Positions 63,559 to 64,000 of a stretch of 64,000 nucleotides of DNA are shown one piece after another (the first letter of the stretch is position 1; the number at the start of each line of letters is the position of its first letter). The position numbers were made by a program, and so were the translations under genes. The notes under the pieces are model-generated. The model was not told where the DNA came from and did no database searches. It saw nothing but the letters and a program-made list of their open reading frames with translations. The DNA is from Dasyornis broadbenti (taxonomy: Eukaryota > Chordata > Aves > Passeriformes > Dasyornithidae): the NCBI GenBank assembly GCA_013397935.1, contig VZRN01004245.1:140667-204666 (forward strand). The letters are read 5' to 3'.

Positions 63559-64000
63559 ATTGGTATTTTTGTTATCGGTTGCCATATCAACAATTATCTT
63601 TTTGGGCTTTCAGATTGATTTCTGCAGTGGGGTGCAGGCCCATGGGAGCAGAGCAGATGCCATCAGTGAGGATTCTGCATGATGCACGGAGACTTTTCCA
63701 GTTCCAGCTGCTGTGGGCTTAGTTCAGTTGTTCCTTGGCTTTCCGTGGCTTCCTGAAACAAGAGCCCATTACTTTCAAGAGGAACAGCCACGTGCAGATA
63801 CAGTCAAAAGGTTTCGGTAGGAGAAGGCCCGTAATTCCCCTTCCCACGGGCGTTCCACCAGACTTTTACATTATTAGCTGAGGTTCTGCTCAGGTTTTAA
63901 TCACAGCACTCTAGACCTGTTCCCCTCATGTACGTAAGAGCTTGCTCCTGAGATCCCTTCTGGATCAACTAGATCTGTCTCCAGGAAAAAAAAAAAAAAA

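Larger units (their letters stand above)
29716..64000. other. Gene-poor region downstream of MGST1
   Basis: About 34 kb with no exon I can support on either strand. In mammals the next gene is LMO3 in the opposite orientation, but no cysteine/histidine-spaced LIM exon was recognised here. Contents listed separately: CR1 fossils, a hAT-type MITE, a 54-bp minisatellite, small AT repeats, an isolated CpG-rich block and AT-rich possible conserved non-coding DNA. Reading frames up to 165 codons are low-complexity, repeat-derived or overlap other frames. Confidence 0.6.

Noticed and set aside
63985..64000. Terminal poly(A) run as a retroposon tail
   Set aside because: The run is cut by the window edge and no element body is recognisable to its left.

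Overview
This is a vertebrate nuclear window, most likely from a bird. The supports are split genes with GT/AG introns, two genes recognisable by protein, GC-rich CpG islands in an AT-rich background, low repeat density, and old fragments resembling CR1 LINEs. The species cannot be named from the sequence. No bacterial, viral, CRISPR or operon-like content was seen.

Layout. (1) Positions 1-1590, minus strand: the first two coding exons of a SLC15A5-type transporter, encoding its N-terminal 183 residues. The gene continues off the left edge. (2) 1591 to about 22,600: intergenic, with no exon I can support and one probable CR1 fragment. (3) About 22,600-23,120: a CpG island interrupted by a 224-base run of N, probably the promoter and non-coding first exon of MGST1. 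(4) 24,991-29,346, plus strand: the complete MGST1 coding sequence in three exons, 155 codons plus stop, with a 3'UTR and poly(A) signal at 29,696. (5) 29,702-64,000: a gene-poor stretch with a 54-bp minisatellite (40.83-41.04 kb), two CR1-like fossils, a probable hAT MITE, an isolated CpG-rich block (58.66-59.05 kb) and AT-rich sequence that could be conserved non-coding DNA.

The head-to-head pair SLC15A5(-)/MGST1(+) agrees with the amniote order SLC15A5-MGST1-LMO3 known from human 12p12.3. LMO3 would then be expected to the right, but I found no LIM-domain exon here. The two genes are unrelated in function: MGST1 is a membrane glutathione transferase/peroxidase of the ER and outer mitochondrial membrane, and SLC15A5 is an orphan member of the proton-coupled oligopeptide transporter family.

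I found no new biological system. The points most worth a second look are the Thr at the position of the stress-sensing Cys in mammalian MGST1, the isolated CpG-rich block at 58.7 kb, and the minisatellite that creates several false long ORFs.
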